NCBI RefSeq assembly: GCF_000494755.1
Contig: NC_022657.1
Span: forward strand, 6,052,001 to 6,116,000
Source: Amorphoplanes friuliensis DSM 7358
GTDB lineage: Bacteria > Actinomycetota > Actinomycetes > Mycobacteriales > Micromonosporaceae
DNA length: 64,000 nt
Direction: 5' to 3'
In this document: positions 8,063-16,901 of the stretch, in pieces
Layout: every line of letters starts with the position of its first letter
Numbering within the stretch: the first letter of the stretch is position 1
Position numbers and translations under genes: made by a program
The notes under the pieces: generated by a model
What the model was told of the DNA's origin: nothing
What the model saw: the letters and a program-made list of their open reading frames with translations, nothing else
Database searches by the model: none

Positions 8063-8623
8063 ATGTCAGCTCTGCCCTTCCCCGAACCGCCGCTCACCGA
8101 CGGCACAGTGCTCCTGCGTGCCTGGCACGAGGCGGACGAGGCCCAGCGCCACGCGGGTTTTGCGGACCCGCTGTGCCAGCAGTTCTCGTGGTCGCCGGCG
8201 ACACCGTTCACCGAGGAGCACACCCGCGCGGCCTTCGCGCAGGATGAGGAGGGACGCCTGGCCGGCGAGTCCCTGAACCTGGCCGTCACCGATGCCACGC
8301 ACACCGGCGTGATCTGGGGCGGCACCTCGATCTACGACGTCGATCCCCGGTCGGCGTCGGCCTCGGTGGGCTACTGGCTGGCCCCGCAGGCCCGTGGGCG
8401 CGGCATCGCCACCCGGACGCTGCGGCTGCTGTCGGCGTGGGCGCTCGGGCAGCTCGCGGTTGAACGCCTGACACTGACCTGCGCACCGGACAACGCCGCC
8501 TCCCAGCGGGTCGCGTTGCGCTGCGGCTTCGTCCGCGAGGGTGTCCTGCGCTCCCACCTGCCCTTCCAGGGCGCGCGCCGCGACACCATGATCTTCAGCC
8601 TTCTGCCGGGTGAGCTGCGGTAG
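8063..8623 (+). CDS. GNAT-family N-acetyltransferase
   Basis: A 186-residue acetyltransferase of the RimJ/RimL type. The acetyl-CoA loop is visible in YWLAPQARGRGIATRTLRLL (the Q/RxxGxG/A motif A), followed by LTCAPDNAASQRVALRCGF, the usual motif B. The C-terminus REGVLRSHLPFQGARRDTMIFSLL is typical of ribosomal-protein-alanine acetyltransferase homologues. The acceptor is not predictable. TAGGTT at 8051-8056 stands 6 nt before the ATG, indicating a leaderless transcript. Confidence 0.9.
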   Translation: MSALPFPEPPLTDGTVLLRAWHEADEAQRHAGFADPLCQQFSWSPATPFTEEHTRAAFAQDEEGRLAGESLNLAVTDATHTGVIWGGTSIYDVDPRSASASVGYWLAPQARGRGIATRTLRLLSAWALGQLAVERLTLTCAPDNAASQRVALRCGFVREGVLRSHLPFQGARRDTMIFSLLPGELR

Positions 8624-8884
8624 CCGGTCGTCAGTGACGAAGCCGTCATCCGGTCCGCGGTCGGGGGCGCGTAGGCTGACGGCACCCGGACGACGACATC
8701 ACACCCTCGTGGTGACCGCTCCACCGGCTCGTCACCGGGTTCTCCGATCGGCACCAGCAGCGCCGGGCACGCCCCGCCGGAGTGCCGCCGGCTTCTCAGC
8801 ACCACCGGTGCGACGCACGGACACCGATCCGGTCCTGCCGGGTGACCCGGTGTGCCCGCGTGCCCTCTAGTGAAAGCAGGCCCT
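8624..8884. other. Intergenic region before the glycosyltransferase operon
   Basis: About 260 bp with no convincing gene. TAGGCT at 8672-8677 is a possible -10 for the downstream operon, which would leave a leader of roughly 200 nt. I see no clear riboswitch fold or terminator. Confidence 0.4.
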
Positions 8885-10003
8885 GTGGCCACCAGATACG
8901 GCTTCCTCAGCACCCACCCGCCGACCTACTGCGGGCTGGCGACGTTCAATGCCGCCCTGGCCGCGAGCCTCACCGCGGGCGCGAGCTCCGGCGGCGTCGT
9001 CCGTGTCACGTCGGGCGGTGGTGAGGGACCGCCGGGCCCGGACGTCTCGCACACCTGGCAGGCGCAGGACCCGAGCGGCTGGCGTGCCGCGGCCGACGCT
9101 CTCAACAGCTACGACATCGCGATCATCCAGCACGAGTACGGCATCTATCCGGGTGCGGACGGCGCCGACGTACTGCGGCTGATGCGGCGGCTGCGGGTGC
9201 CCAGCATCGTCGTCCTGCACACCGTGCCGGGCCGGCCCACACCCCGGCAGAAGTCGGTGCTCGAGCAGGTCGTGGCCACTGCCGGTGCCGCCGTCACGAT
9301 GACCACCACCGCCCGGGAGAGGCTCGTCGCCGGGTACGACGTGGATCCGGCCAAGCTCTCGATCATCCCGCACGGTGTCAGCGCCTCCACCGGTACGCCG
9401 GTGGCCCGCGGGCCGCGACCGCAGCTGCTCACCTGGGGTCTGCTCGGTCCCGGCAAGGGCATCGAGTGGGCCATCCGCGCCCTGCCGCACCTGAGCCGTC
9501 TCGACCCCGTCTACACCGTTGCCGGCCGCACCCACCCCAAGGTGGTCGAACGGCACGGTGAGGCGTACCGGACGGGTTTGCACCAGCTCGCCGCCGAGCT
9601 GGGAGTGGCGCAGAACATGGACTACCGCTCGCACTATCTCGACGACGCCGCCCTGGGCGGTCTCATCCGTTCCGCCGATGTTGTCGTGCTGCCCTACGAC
9701 TCGGTCGAGCAGGTGACCTCCGGCGTGCTGATCGAGGCCGTCGCCGCGGGCGTGCCCGTGGTGGCGACGGCCTTCCCGCACGCGGTCGAGCTCCTCACCG
9801 ACGGCCCGGGCCTGCTCGTCCCGCACCGCAACCCGCGCGCGCTGGCCACCGCGATCCGCAAGATCCTCACGCGGACCGCCGCCGCCGGAGCCGCCGCCGG
9901 CACCCCGGTGACGATGCGCTGGCCGGAGGTCGCCGCCGAGTACGAGGCGTTGGCGGACAAGCTCAGCACCGAGGGCGCGCGAACCGCTGCCGCACCGGCG
10001 TGA
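8885..10003 (+). CDS. GT4-type glycosyltransferase
   Basis: A 372-residue retaining glycosyltransferase of the GT-B fold. The N-terminal half opens with RYGFLSTHPPTYCGLATF, characteristic of this GT4 subgroup. The C-terminal half has the donor-binding segment WGLLGPGKGIEWAI and the signature TSGVLIEAVAAGVPVVAT, with the conserved Glu that contacts the sugar nucleotide. Three in-frame GTG codons are possible (8852, 8870, 8885). I chose 8885 because it puts the first beta strand at the usual distance and has GCAGG 4 nt upstream. It overlaps the next gene by 4 bp (GTGA). Donor and acceptor are unknown. Confidence 0.88.
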   Translation: MATRYGFLSTHPPTYCGLATFNAALAASLTAGASSGGVVRVTSGGGEGPPGPDVSHTWQAQDPSGWRAAADALNSYDIAIIQHEYGIYPGADGADVLRLMRRLRVPSIVVLHTVPGRPTPRQKSVLEQVVATAGAAVTMTTTARERLVAGYDVDPAKLSIIPHGVSASTGTPVARGPRPQLLTWGLLGPGKGIEWAIRALPHLSRLDPVYTVAGRTHPKVVERHGEAYRTGLHQLAAELGVAQNMDYRSHYLDDAALGGLIRSADVVVLPYDSVEQVTSGVLIEAVAAGVPVVATAFPHAVELLTDGPGLLVPHRNPRALATAIRKILTRTAAAGAAAGTPVTMRWPEVAAEYEALADKLSTEGARTAAAPA

Positions 10004-11019
10004 CCGTCGCTCTGGGCGTCCGCGCGCCCAGCTTCGTGCATCTGTCCCGGCTCACCGACGACACCGGGCTGCTGGAGCACGCCCGGCACGCGGTGGCGCG
10101 GCGCGAGCACGGGTACTGCACCGACGACGTCGCCCGGGGCCTGGTCGTGACGAGCCGCGAGCGTGATCCCGCCCCGGACGTGCTGCGGCTGGCCGAGACG
10201 TATCTGGGTTTCCTGACCCACGCCCAGCACGACAGCGGCGCCTTCCACAACCGGCTCGGTTTCGACCGGCGCTGGCAGGACGAGCCCGGGCTGGGTGACT
10301 GGTGGGGCCGGGCGTTGTGGGGTCTGGGGACGGCGGCAGCCCGCAGCACCGCACCCTGGATCCGTCAGGAGGCCATGGTCGCCTTCACCCTGGGGGCGGC
10401 CCGCCGCTCGCCCGCACCGCACACGATGGCCTTCGCCGGGCTCGGTGCGGCCGAGGTGCTGCGGCGGGAGCCGGGCAACACGCTCGCGGCCGCGCTGCTC
10501 TCCGACGCGGCGACGGCGGTCGGGTGGCCGGACTCCGATCCGCAGTGGTCGTGGCCGGGCCGTCACCTGTCCTACGCGAGCGCGGCCCTGGCCGAGGTGG
10601 TCATCGCCGCCGGGCAGTTCCAGCAGGACGTCGCGCTGCGGGCGGCCGGCCTGCGCATGCTGAGCTGGCTGCGCGACCTTCAGCTCGATCGTGGGCACCT
10701 GTCGTTGCTGCCGGCGTCCGGCTGGCGGCACGGGACCCCGCGGCAGCGGTACGACCAGCAGCCGATCGAGGCCGCCGCTCTCGCCGACGCCTGCGCCACC
10801 GCGGCCGCCGCCACCGGCGACACGGGCTGGAACGACGGTGTCCGGCAGGCGATCGGCTGGTTCCTCGGCGACAACGATCGCGGCACGGTGATGTGGGACC
10901 CGGAGACGGGCGGCGGTTACGACGGGCTGACCCCGCTCGGCGCCAACCTCAACCAGGGCGCGGAGTCGACGCTGGCGCTCATCTCGACCTTCCAGCACGC
11001 GCAGCGGATCAACGGCTGA
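10000..11019 (+). CDS. Six-hairpin glycosidase-like protein coupled to the glycosyltransferase
   Basis: A 339-residue soluble protein made of repeating helical hairpins with many aromatic and acidic residues (HGYCTDDVARGL, GLGDWWGRALWGLG, QDEPGLGD). It looks like the alpha/alpha six-barrel of glycosidases such as GH88, GH105 or the uncharacterised proteins that travel with GT4 enzymes. Its GTG start overlaps the glycosyltransferase stop, and its own stop overlaps the next start (TGATG). The partner layout suggests trimming or binding of the sugar made by the glycosyltransferase. Catalytic residues cannot be assigned. Confidence 0.65.
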   Translation: MTVALGVRAPSFVHLSRLTDDTGLLEHARHAVARREHGYCTDDVARGLVVTSRERDPAPDVLRLAETYLGFLTHAQHDSGAFHNRLGFDRRWQDEPGLGDWWGRALWGLGTAAARSTAPWIRQEAMVAFTLGAARRSPAPHTMAFAGLGAAEVLRREPGNTLAAALLSDAATAVGWPDSDPQWSWPGRHLSYASAALAEVVIAAGQFQQDVALRAAGLRMLSWLRDLQLDRGHLSLLPASGWRHGTPRQRYDQQPIEAAALADACATAAAATGDTGWNDGVRQAIGWFLGDNDRGTVMWDPETGGGYDGLTPLGANLNQGAESTLALISTFQHAQRING

Positions 11020-11417
11020 TGGACACGGTGGTGTTCCTGCCCGAGTACCGGCGGGAACCCGCACGCCTGCTCCGACTGCTCCGCCGGGCGGCCGCAGCCG
11101 ACCGGGACGCGTTCACGCGGCTCTACCAGGCCCTCGCGCCGGACGTGGACGCCGCCGTGCACGTGACGCTCGGCGGCGAGCGGGCCGACGAGGTCGCCGC
11201 CGCCACGTTCCTCGAGGCCTGGCAGTCCGCGGACCTGCACACCGCCCCCGGTACGGACGTGGCCGGCTGGATCATCGGCATCGCCGCCCGGCGTGCGGGG
11301 GAGCAGGACGATCCCCGGGTCCGGTCACACCCGTCCCAGCACACCTACTCCCCCGGCGAGACGCTGGCGGGGCTGCTGCAGCGCAGAGACACACGCCGGA
11401 GCCCTTTCCGGCGCTGA
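11019..11417 (+). CDS. Short sigma-factor-like protein (region 2 only)
   Basis: A 132-residue protein. Residues about 20-90 resemble region 2 of ECF sigma factors (RDAFTRLYQALAPDV, then RADEVAAATFLEAWQSA, the part that contacts core polymerase and the -10 element). There is no region 4, so -35 recognition is missing; the C-terminus is short and Arg-rich. The start overlaps the upstream stop, making it the third gene of a coupled operon. It may be a degenerate ECF factor, a regulator that titrates polymerase, or a protein that needs a partner. Full ECF factors are about 170 residues or more. Confidence 0.6.
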   Translation: MDTVVFLPEYRREPARLLRLLRRAAAADRDAFTRLYQALAPDVDAAVHVTLGGERADEVAAATFLEAWQSADLHTAPGTDVAGWIIGIAARRAGEQDDPRVRSHPSQHTYSPGETLAGLLQRRDTRRSPFRR

Positions 11418-11420
11418 GGG

Positions 11421-12188
11421 TCAGCGGTAGTGGGCGGCGTCGACGGTGTAGCGCAGGAACTGGCCGTCCGCCCATGCGGCCGTACCGTGGTCCCAGCCGG
11501 CGACGACGGTGCCCGGGATGGTGAAACCCTCGAAGGTCGTCTCGTCGGTGAGGTCGGCGCCGAAGACACGTTCGCTGAAGGAGCCCCGGGTGTCGGCGCC
11601 CCAGCGCGGCATCGACATCGAGGTCAGCGACCCGTCCGCGGCGACCGTCAGGGTGACCTCGTGGTATCCGGCGTCGACCCGGATCCGGGCGACGGCCCGG
11701 TCGGCGTCGAGCGGCTGCCATTTCACCCGGCTGCTCAGCGCGGCGGCCGGGGCGACGATCAGCAGGTCACCGGCCAGCCGGGCGGCAGAGCTGCGGGTGA
11801 GGTCGGGCCCGTCGGCGGTCCGCACGGGCACCCGGGAGAGCAGCCGCCAGCGTTTCTGTCCGGTCAGGCGCGTGTAGCGGTCGAAGCCGGTGACCGGCAT
11901 CCCGGCCATCGTGCCGTTCGCCGCCCAGACAAAACCGCGGGCCGGTGACAGGCGCTGGGTCGCGGAGAAGTCACGCCAGGCGCTGTCGCGGACCGTGCCG
12001 TGCGTGGTGACCTCCACCGCGGTCAGCAGCGGCGTCTCCGGGGCGATCGAGTGGGTCAGCCAGCGCCGGACCGGCTCCGGCAAAGCGGACAGGTCACCCT
12101 CGCCGAAGACAGCAGGCTTGCCGGTGGCCTCGCCGAGGTCGCCCCAATCGGTACGCACGTCGTCGGTGAGTCCACGCGGATAAGCCAT
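11421..12188 (-). CDS. DUF6544-like protein
   Basis: A 255-residue soluble, beta-rich protein of unknown function. Features typical of the actinobacterial DUF6544/DUF6920 group are ALPEPVRRWLTHSI near the N-terminus, FVWAANGTMAGMPVTGFDRY in the middle and a repeated W/R-rich strand pattern. GAAGGG lies 6 nt before the ATG, and a TACGGT hexamer (12217-12222, minus) could serve as its own -10 element. It starts 41 bp after the CaiB-type gene ends on the same strand, so co-transcription is also possible. It converges with the sigma-like gene, leaving 3 bp. Confidence 0.6.
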   Translation of the reverse strand: MAYPRGLTDDVRTDWGDLGEATGKPAVFGEGDLSALPEPVRRWLTHSIAPETPLLTAVEVTTHGTVRDSAWRDFSATQRLSPARGFVWAANGTMAGMPVTGFDRYTRLTGQKRWRLLSRVPVRTADGPDLTRSSAARLAGDLLIVAPAAALSSRVKWQPLDADRAVARIRVDAGYHEVTLTVAADGSLTSMSMPRWGADTRGSFSERVFGADLTDETTFEGFTIPGTVVAGWDHGTAAWADGQFLRYTVDAAHYR

Positions 12189-12229
12189 GAAGTGCCCTTC
12201 GGGTCGGTGTGCCGCCACCGTACGCCTGA

Positions 12230-13339
12230 TCAGGGCGAGATCTCCCAGTCGGCGAGGATCGACGCGGCGTGCTCGCCGGGAAGGGCGGGTGCTCCCACCG
12301 GCCCGGGCGGGGTGGCCGAGAAGCGCGGCGCCGGTGCCGGCTGGCGCACCCCGTCGCGGTCGGCCAGCGTGGCGCGGTGCACCAGGTGCGGGTGGCGGGC
12401 AGCCTCGGCGAACGACAGCACCGGCGCCACGCACGCCTCGGTGCCCTCGAAGATCACCGCCCATTCGTCGCGGGTGCGGGTCGCGAAGGTGGCGGCGAGG
12501 CGGGTACGCAGCTCGGGCCAGCGGGCGCGGTCGTACTGGGCGGGGAGGTTGTCACCGGGGTCGAGCAGCCGGACGAACTCAGCGTAGAACTGCGGCTCCA
12601 GCGCGCCGACCGCCAGGTGACCGCCGTCCGACGCCGGGTAGACGTCGTAGAACGGGGCGCCGGTGTCCAGCAGGTTCACACCCCGGGTGTCCTCCCACCG
12701 ACCTTCGGCGCTCAGCCCGTACAGGAGGGTGGTGAGGTGGGTGACCCCGTCGGTGATGGCGGCGTCGACGACCTGGCCCCGGCCGGTGCGGTCGGCCTCG
12801 CGCAGCGCGGCCAGCAGGCCGACCACCAGGTAGAGCGCGCCGCCGCCGAAATCGCCGAGGAGATTGGCCGGGACCTGCGGCGGGCCGTCCGCGCGGCCGA
12901 TCGCGTGCAGCGCGCCGGTGATCGCCAGGTAGGTGATGTCGTGGCCGGCGCTGCCGGCGAGCGGGCCGTCCTGGCCCCAGCCGGTCATCCGGCCGTAGAC
13001 CAGGGCGGGGTTGCGGGCCAGCACCTGCGCGGGACCGATGCCGAGGCGTTCGGTGACGCCGGGCCGGTAGCCCTCGATCAGGACCGCGGCCCGCGAGGCG
13101 AGGGCGAGCACGAGCTCCCGGCCGCTGTCCTGCTTGAGGTCGGCGGTGATCGAACGTTTGCCCCGGTTGAGCAGGTCGAGGCGGGGGTCACCGGCGAGCG
13201 GCGAACCGGGTCCGGGCCGGTCGACACGCACGACGTCGGCACCGAGGTCGGCCAGCAGCATCCCGGCGAACGGCGCCGGGCCGATCCCCGCGAGTTCCAC
13301 CACCTTGAGCCCGCGCAGGGGGCCCTGAGCACCGGTCAT
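12230..13339 (-). CDS. CaiB/BaiF-family CoA-transferase (alpha-methylacyl-CoA racemase-like)
   Basis: A 369-residue class III CoA transferase or racemase. The N-terminus LKVVELAGIGPAPFAGMLLADLGADVVRVDRP is the family signature shortened here to its start; NRGKRSITADLK and YGRMTGWGQDGPLAGSAGHD follow. The GHD motif is shared with alpha-methylacyl-CoA racemases, where His and Asp move the alpha proton, which favours racemase over transferase. GGAGG is ideally placed before the ATG at 13339, so longer upstream reading is rejected. It is divergent from the acetoacetate decarboxylase-like gene, with about 40 bp between starts. Confidence 0.88.
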   Translation of the reverse strand: MTGAQGPLRGLKVVELAGIGPAPFAGMLLADLGADVVRVDRPGPGSPLAGDPRLDLLNRGKRSITADLKQDSGRELVLALASRAAVLIEGYRPGVTERLGIGPAQVLARNPALVYGRMTGWGQDGPLAGSAGHDITYLAITGALHAIGRADGPPQVPANLLGDFGGGALYLVVGLLAALREADRTGRGQVVDAAITDGVTHLTTLLYGLSAEGRWEDTRGVNLLDTGAPFYDVYPASDGGHLAVGALEPQFYAEFVRLLDPGDNLPAQYDRARWPELRTRLAATFATRTRDEWAVIFEGTEACVAPVLSFAEAARHPHLVHRATLADRDGVRQPAPAPRFSATPPGPVGAPALPGEHAASILADWEISP

Positions 13340-13380
13340 CGAACACCTCCGGGGTCTAGGATGTAATGGGGAGGCCGCCT

Positions 13381-14052
13381 GTGAACTACCCGCCCGAACC
13401 GTGGGACCTGCGCGGTCAGCTTTTCCTGTCGGTCTTCGCCGTGCCCCGCGACACGCTGCCGGCACTGCCCGATCCGCTCGCCGCGACCGTGCGTCCGGTG
13501 ACCATCGGCCGGAAAGCGATAGTCGGGGTGGCCTGGGTCCGCTACGAGCCGGGCGGTGTCCTGACCTACGAGGAGCTGCTGGCCGCGGCCCTGACCCGGT
13601 CGGGCCGGCGGTTGCGGGTCAGCATCACCGACATCTGGGTCGACAGTGTGCCGTCCCGCGACGGCGGCCGCGCCCTGTGGGGCATCCCCAAGGACCTGGC
13701 CGAGCTCACCGTCCACACCGGCCCGAGCGGCCGCACCTCCGGGGCCGCGAGCACCGCGCGAGGTCCGATCGCCGCGGCGTCCTTCAGCCCCGGCATCCGC
13801 CTGCCCGGCCGCTGGCCGACCCCGATGACCCTGGCCCAGGCGTTCGGCGACACCGTCAAACACTCCCCGGTACGCGGCCACGCGCGCCTGCGCCTCGGCG
13901 GTGCCACCTGGCGGATCGAACCCGGCGGACCGCTGCGCCACCTCGCCGGCCGCCGCCCCCTGCTCACGGCCACCCTGGCCGACTTCCGGCTGCGCTTCGG
14001 GGCACAAGCTGACACCACCTACGCCCCGGCGGGCGCTCCGCCGGAGGCCTGA
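13381..14052 (+). CDS. Acetoacetate decarboxylase-family protein
   Basis: A 223-residue protein of the acetoacetate decarboxylase fold. YPPEPWDLRGQ at the N-terminus, YEELLAAAL, and the WGIPKDLAEL segment are recognisable family features. In true decarboxylases a Lys forms a Schiff base; IPKDLA supplies a Lys at the family position, but many actinobacterial members are uncharacterised. GTG at 13381 is chosen because GGGGAGG is 6 nt upstream; an ATG at 13366 lies only 3 nt after a TAGGAT hexamer and would precede the transcript start. The last 34 bp overlap the convergent membrane protein gene. Confidence 0.78.
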   Translation: MNYPPEPWDLRGQLFLSVFAVPRDTLPALPDPLAATVRPVTIGRKAIVGVAWVRYEPGGVLTYEELLAAALTRSGRRLRVSITDIWVDSVPSRDGGRALWGIPKDLAELTVHTGPSGRTSGAASTARGPIAAASFSPGIRLPGRWPTPMTLAQAFGDTVKHSPVRGHARLRLGGATWRIEPGGPLRHLAGRRPLLTATLADFRLRFGAQADTTYAPAGAPPEA

Positions 14053-14672
14053 TCGTTGCGGTAGGACGCCGAGATCGCCTCGTTGATGGCGCTGACCGTA
14101 CGCCGGAAGGCGCGGTACCGCGTCAGCGCGATGGCCCAGATCCCGAGACCCGCGAGCAGGACCACGAACCGCAGCACCACCTCGGCGGCGGACCCGTCGA
14201 ACCCCGACGACACGATGAACGCGATCAGCAGGATCGGTGGTGAGCCCCCGAAGAGCGCGGCGAGGTAGCGGCTGGGTCCACCGGAGACGATCCAGTTCTG
14301 CGGAGCCGGACCGGACTGGCCGGGGTACAGGACCCGGGAGGCCCGCGAGCCGCCCGCGTCGAGCTCCCGGACGAACTCCTCCCAGCGGAACGCCTCGGGG
14401 GCCACGGTCCGGACGGCGGGCCCGATCCGGAGCGCGATGTAGGCGGCGATCTTGTAGACCTGGCTGGCGTGGTCGATGAAGAACAGCCACAGGGAGCTGG
14501 AGGCGATGGCCAGCCCCACCCCGACGGCGGGCAGTCGCTGCAGGACGGTCAGCCCCGCCCCGAGAACGGTCAGGTTGAGCGTGATCAGGGCGTAGGCCAG
14601 CCCTATGCGATGGACCAGCTCGTGGCGCAGCTGCTCGTACTCCTTGAGGTGCACGTCGATGCGGTCGGCCAC
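14019..14672 (-). CDS. Membrane protein, unknown function
   Basis: A 217-residue protein with an amphipathic N-terminal helix (DVHLKEYEQLRHELVHRIG), then paired hydrophobic segments at about residues 27-50 and 52-70, and two more at about 140-160 and 165-185, with a soluble loop between. I do not recognise a family. It starts (GTG) 11 nt after the methyltransferase stop, so the two are probably co-transcribed. It overlaps the tail of the convergent decarboxylase-like gene. Confidence 0.62.
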   Translation of the reverse strand: MADRIDVHLKEYEQLRHELVHRIGLAYALITLNLTVLGAGLTVLQRLPAVGVGLAIASSSLWLFFIDHASQVYKIAAYIALRIGPAVRTVAPEAFRWEEFVRELDAGGSRASRVLYPGQSGPAPQNWIVSGGPSRYLAALFGGSPPILLIAFIVSSGFDGSAAEVVLRFVVLLAGLGIWAIALTRYRAFRRTVSAINEAISASYRNDQASGGAPAGA

Positions 14673-14683
14673 GGTCCCGCCCG

Positions 14684-15358
14684 TCAGATCGTCACGAGTG
14701 TCGGCGACCGGGAGTAGTTCAGTTTCTCCACCGCCGACGGCTGCACCCCGAGCGACTCGAGAAAGCCGACCGTCTCGCCCGGGTAATCACGATGGCCGAG
14801 CTGGTCGAACGCCAGCACACTGCCCGGCACCAGCCGGGGCCGGATGATCTCCAGGCAGGCCTTGGTCGGCTCGTAGAGGTCCAGGTCGAAATAGGCGAGC
14901 CCGACGATGGTCTCGGGACGCTCGACCAGATAGTCCGGCAGCGTCTTGCGCACGTCACCGCGGCGCAACTCGAACCGTTCGCGGTCCGACTGGTGACTCT
15001 CCCGGTCGTGCGCCCGCAGAACCTCGGCGAGATGCTCTTCGTAACCGGGGGTGACAGCCATCCCGCCCCGGTGGATCTCCTCGAACGAGCCGTCGTAGTC
15101 GTGCGGGTCGGGGAATCCCTCGAACGTGTCGAAGCCGACGATCACACGCGTGTAGTCGTACGGCTCGTACGTCTCCCGCAGGGCCGCGAGGACCGCGAGC
15201 CGGCGTCCCCACTGGGTGCCGAACTCCATCAGCACGCCCGGCACCCGCAGGATCCTGAGGTAGATCTCGTTGAGCGCGAGCGTGTCGGCCACGGCGTCCC
15301 GGCGCTGGTAGAGCGCAAGATTGCGGACCAGGTGAGCCGGTGGGATCGGTGAGTTCAT
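14684..15358 (-). CDS. TylF/MycF-like SAM-dependent O-methyltransferase
   Basis: A 224-residue class I methyltransferase of the TylF (macrocin O-methyltransferase) group. MEFGTQWGRRLAVLAAL holds the SAM-binding glycine turn, VIVGFDTFEGFPDPH is the hallmark of the family with the acidic strand end, and GLAYFDLDLYEPTKACLE carries the Asp pair that binds the metal. TylF enzymes methylate sugar hydroxyls of macrolides; close relatives act in other pathways. No polyketide genes are nearby, so the acceptor is open. No strong Shine-Dalgarno precedes the ATG, so the start is uncertain. It is followed by a membrane protein gene 11 nt later. Confidence 0.8.
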   Translation of the reverse strand: MNSPIPPAHLVRNLALYQRRDAVADTLALNEIYLRILRVPGVLMEFGTQWGRRLAVLAALRETYEPYDYTRVIVGFDTFEGFPDPHDYDGSFEEIHRGGMAVTPGYEEHLAEVLRAHDRESHQSDRERFELRRGDVRKTLPDYLVERPETIVGLAYFDLDLYEPTKACLEIIRPRLVPGSVLAFDQLGHRDYPGETVGFLESLGVQPSAVEKLNYSRSPTLVTI

Positions 15359-15557
15359 CAGGAGGTCGGTGAGCGGCCGGGCGGGGCCGGTATCGGATCC
15401 GCTGGTTCCGGAAGGTGGCACGCGGCGGCCTCGTCTTCTCCCGGCCTGCGGTGGGCCGGGAAATCGATTCTGCGGGCCACGTCGCCGCAGTGTCAATCGC
15501 GGAGGGGTCACCCCTGAGGGGTTCGTTCCGGCAGCTCGGCGTGCCATCATCGTGGCC

Positions 15558-16895
15558 GTGCCCTTGAATCGACGAGTGCTGCTCGGCGCCGGATTTGCCG
15601 CGACCGTGGCCGGCTGCGGCAGCGGTGACAGCAGCCCGCAGGCCGGGCCGACCTGGGCCGAGCCGGCCGCCCCGCCCGAGCCGGCGCTCGCCGGCGGCAC
15701 GCCGACCCGTCCGGCGCCGGCCGTCACGGATCGCCCGGCCGGTGAGGCCGTCGTCGCGGCCACCTACGGCGACAAGGTCAAGTCGGTCCTGGCCAAGTAC
15801 CTCAAGCCGACCTCCGACAACCCCAGACATCCCGGGTACGCCGGAGCCGTCGCCCTCGTCATGGTCGACGGCCGCACCACGGTCCACACCGCAGCCGGGC
15901 ACGCGCTGCGCTACAAGGCCGGACCCGTCGAGCTGGACGCGAGCAAACGGGTCACCATGAAAACCGACGCGATCTTCGATGTGGCCTCCCTGACGAAGGT
16001 CTACACCGCGATCCTCGTGCTCCAGCTCGTCGACCGGGGCAAGGTCGAGCTGGACGCGCCCGTGCAGAAGTATCTGCCGGAGTTCACCGGCACGGGCAAG
16101 GGCGCGATCACGATCGCCATGCTGCTGGCGCACACCAGTGCCCTGCCGGTCGGGGCCAAGGTCACCGGCCTGCCGGACAACACGGCCCGCTGGAAGTCCG
16201 TGCTGAGCACGCCGCTGGTCAAGGGTGGTGTGCCGGGGACGACCTTCCGGTATTCCAGTGTGGGGCTGATGGTGCTGGGGCGCCTCGTGGAGAAGCTCAC
16301 GGGCAAGTCCCTGGACAAGGCCCTCCGCGACAACCTGACCACCCCGCTGGGGCTGAAGGACACCGGCTTCCTGCCCCTCAAGTGGGTCGGCGCCAAGAAC
16401 CGCCTGGTGGCGACCGATGCCCGCTCGTCCCGCGGCCTGCTCCGCGGCACCGTCCACGACGACGTCTGCAACCACCTCGGCGGCGTCGCCGGTCACGCCG
16501 GCATCTTCGCCACCGCCAGGGACGTCGCGGTCATCGGCCAGATGCTCCTCAACGGCGGCACCCACAACGGCAAGCGCATCCTGACGTCGGCCACGGTCCG
16601 GAAGATGCTCACCAACGTCAACAAAGGCAAACCCGCGATCGACCCGGAACGCCCGAAGCGCACCGCCGACCACGGCCTCGGCGTCGAAATGAACCAGTCG
16701 TGGTTCATGGGCAAACTCTCCACCGCGGCGACCTTCGGCCACACGGGCTTCACGGGCACGTCCCTGCTGGTCGAGCCCCGCCGCAAGCTGGTCCTGGTCC
16801 TGCTCACCAACCGCGCCCACCCCAACTGGTCCTGGTCCGACCCCGACACCCACCGCGTGGCCGTAGCCAACGCCGTCGCCGGCGGCGTCCGCTAG
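15558..16895 (+). CDS. Serine hydrolase lipoprotein, class C beta-lactamase family
   Basis: A 445-residue exported protein. The N-terminus is a short signal ending in the lipobox TVAGC, so it should be lipid-anchored outside the membrane; a Pro- and Ala-rich linker of about 50 residues follows. The hydrolase domain has SLTK (nucleophile Ser, Lys) and a YSS in place of the usual YxN. KHTADHGLG-like elements and GHTGFTGTSL near the C-terminus form the third active-site edge. It resembles D-alanyl-D-alanine carboxypeptidase or esterase EstB-type enzymes. GTG at 15558 gives the best signal peptide. Its role is probably in wall or ester hydrolysis. Confidence 0.84.
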   Translation: MPLNRRVLLGAGFAATVAGCGSGDSSPQAGPTWAEPAAPPEPALAGGTPTRPAPAVTDRPAGEAVVAATYGDKVKSVLAKYLKPTSDNPRHPGYAGAVALVMVDGRTTVHTAAGHALRYKAGPVELDASKRVTMKTDAIFDVASLTKVYTAILVLQLVDRGKVELDAPVQKYLPEFTGTGKGAITIAMLLAHTSALPVGAKVTGLPDNTARWKSVLSTPLVKGGVPGTTFRYSSVGLMVLGRLVEKLTGKSLDKALRDNLTTPLGLKDTGFLPLKWVGAKNRLVATDARSSRGLLRGTVHDDVCNHLGGVAGHAGIFATARDVAVIGQMLLNGGTHNGKRILTSATVRKMLTNVNKGKPAIDPERPKRTADHGLGVEMNQSWFMGKLSTAATFGHTGFTGTSLLVEPRRKLVLVLLTNRAHPNWSWSDPDTHRVAVANAVAGGVR

Positions 16896-16901
16896 GACGT
16901 G

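Noticed and set aside
13340..13465. Upstream start for the CaiB-type gene
   Set aside because: GGAGG placed before ATG 13339 and the gene opposite begins at 13381.
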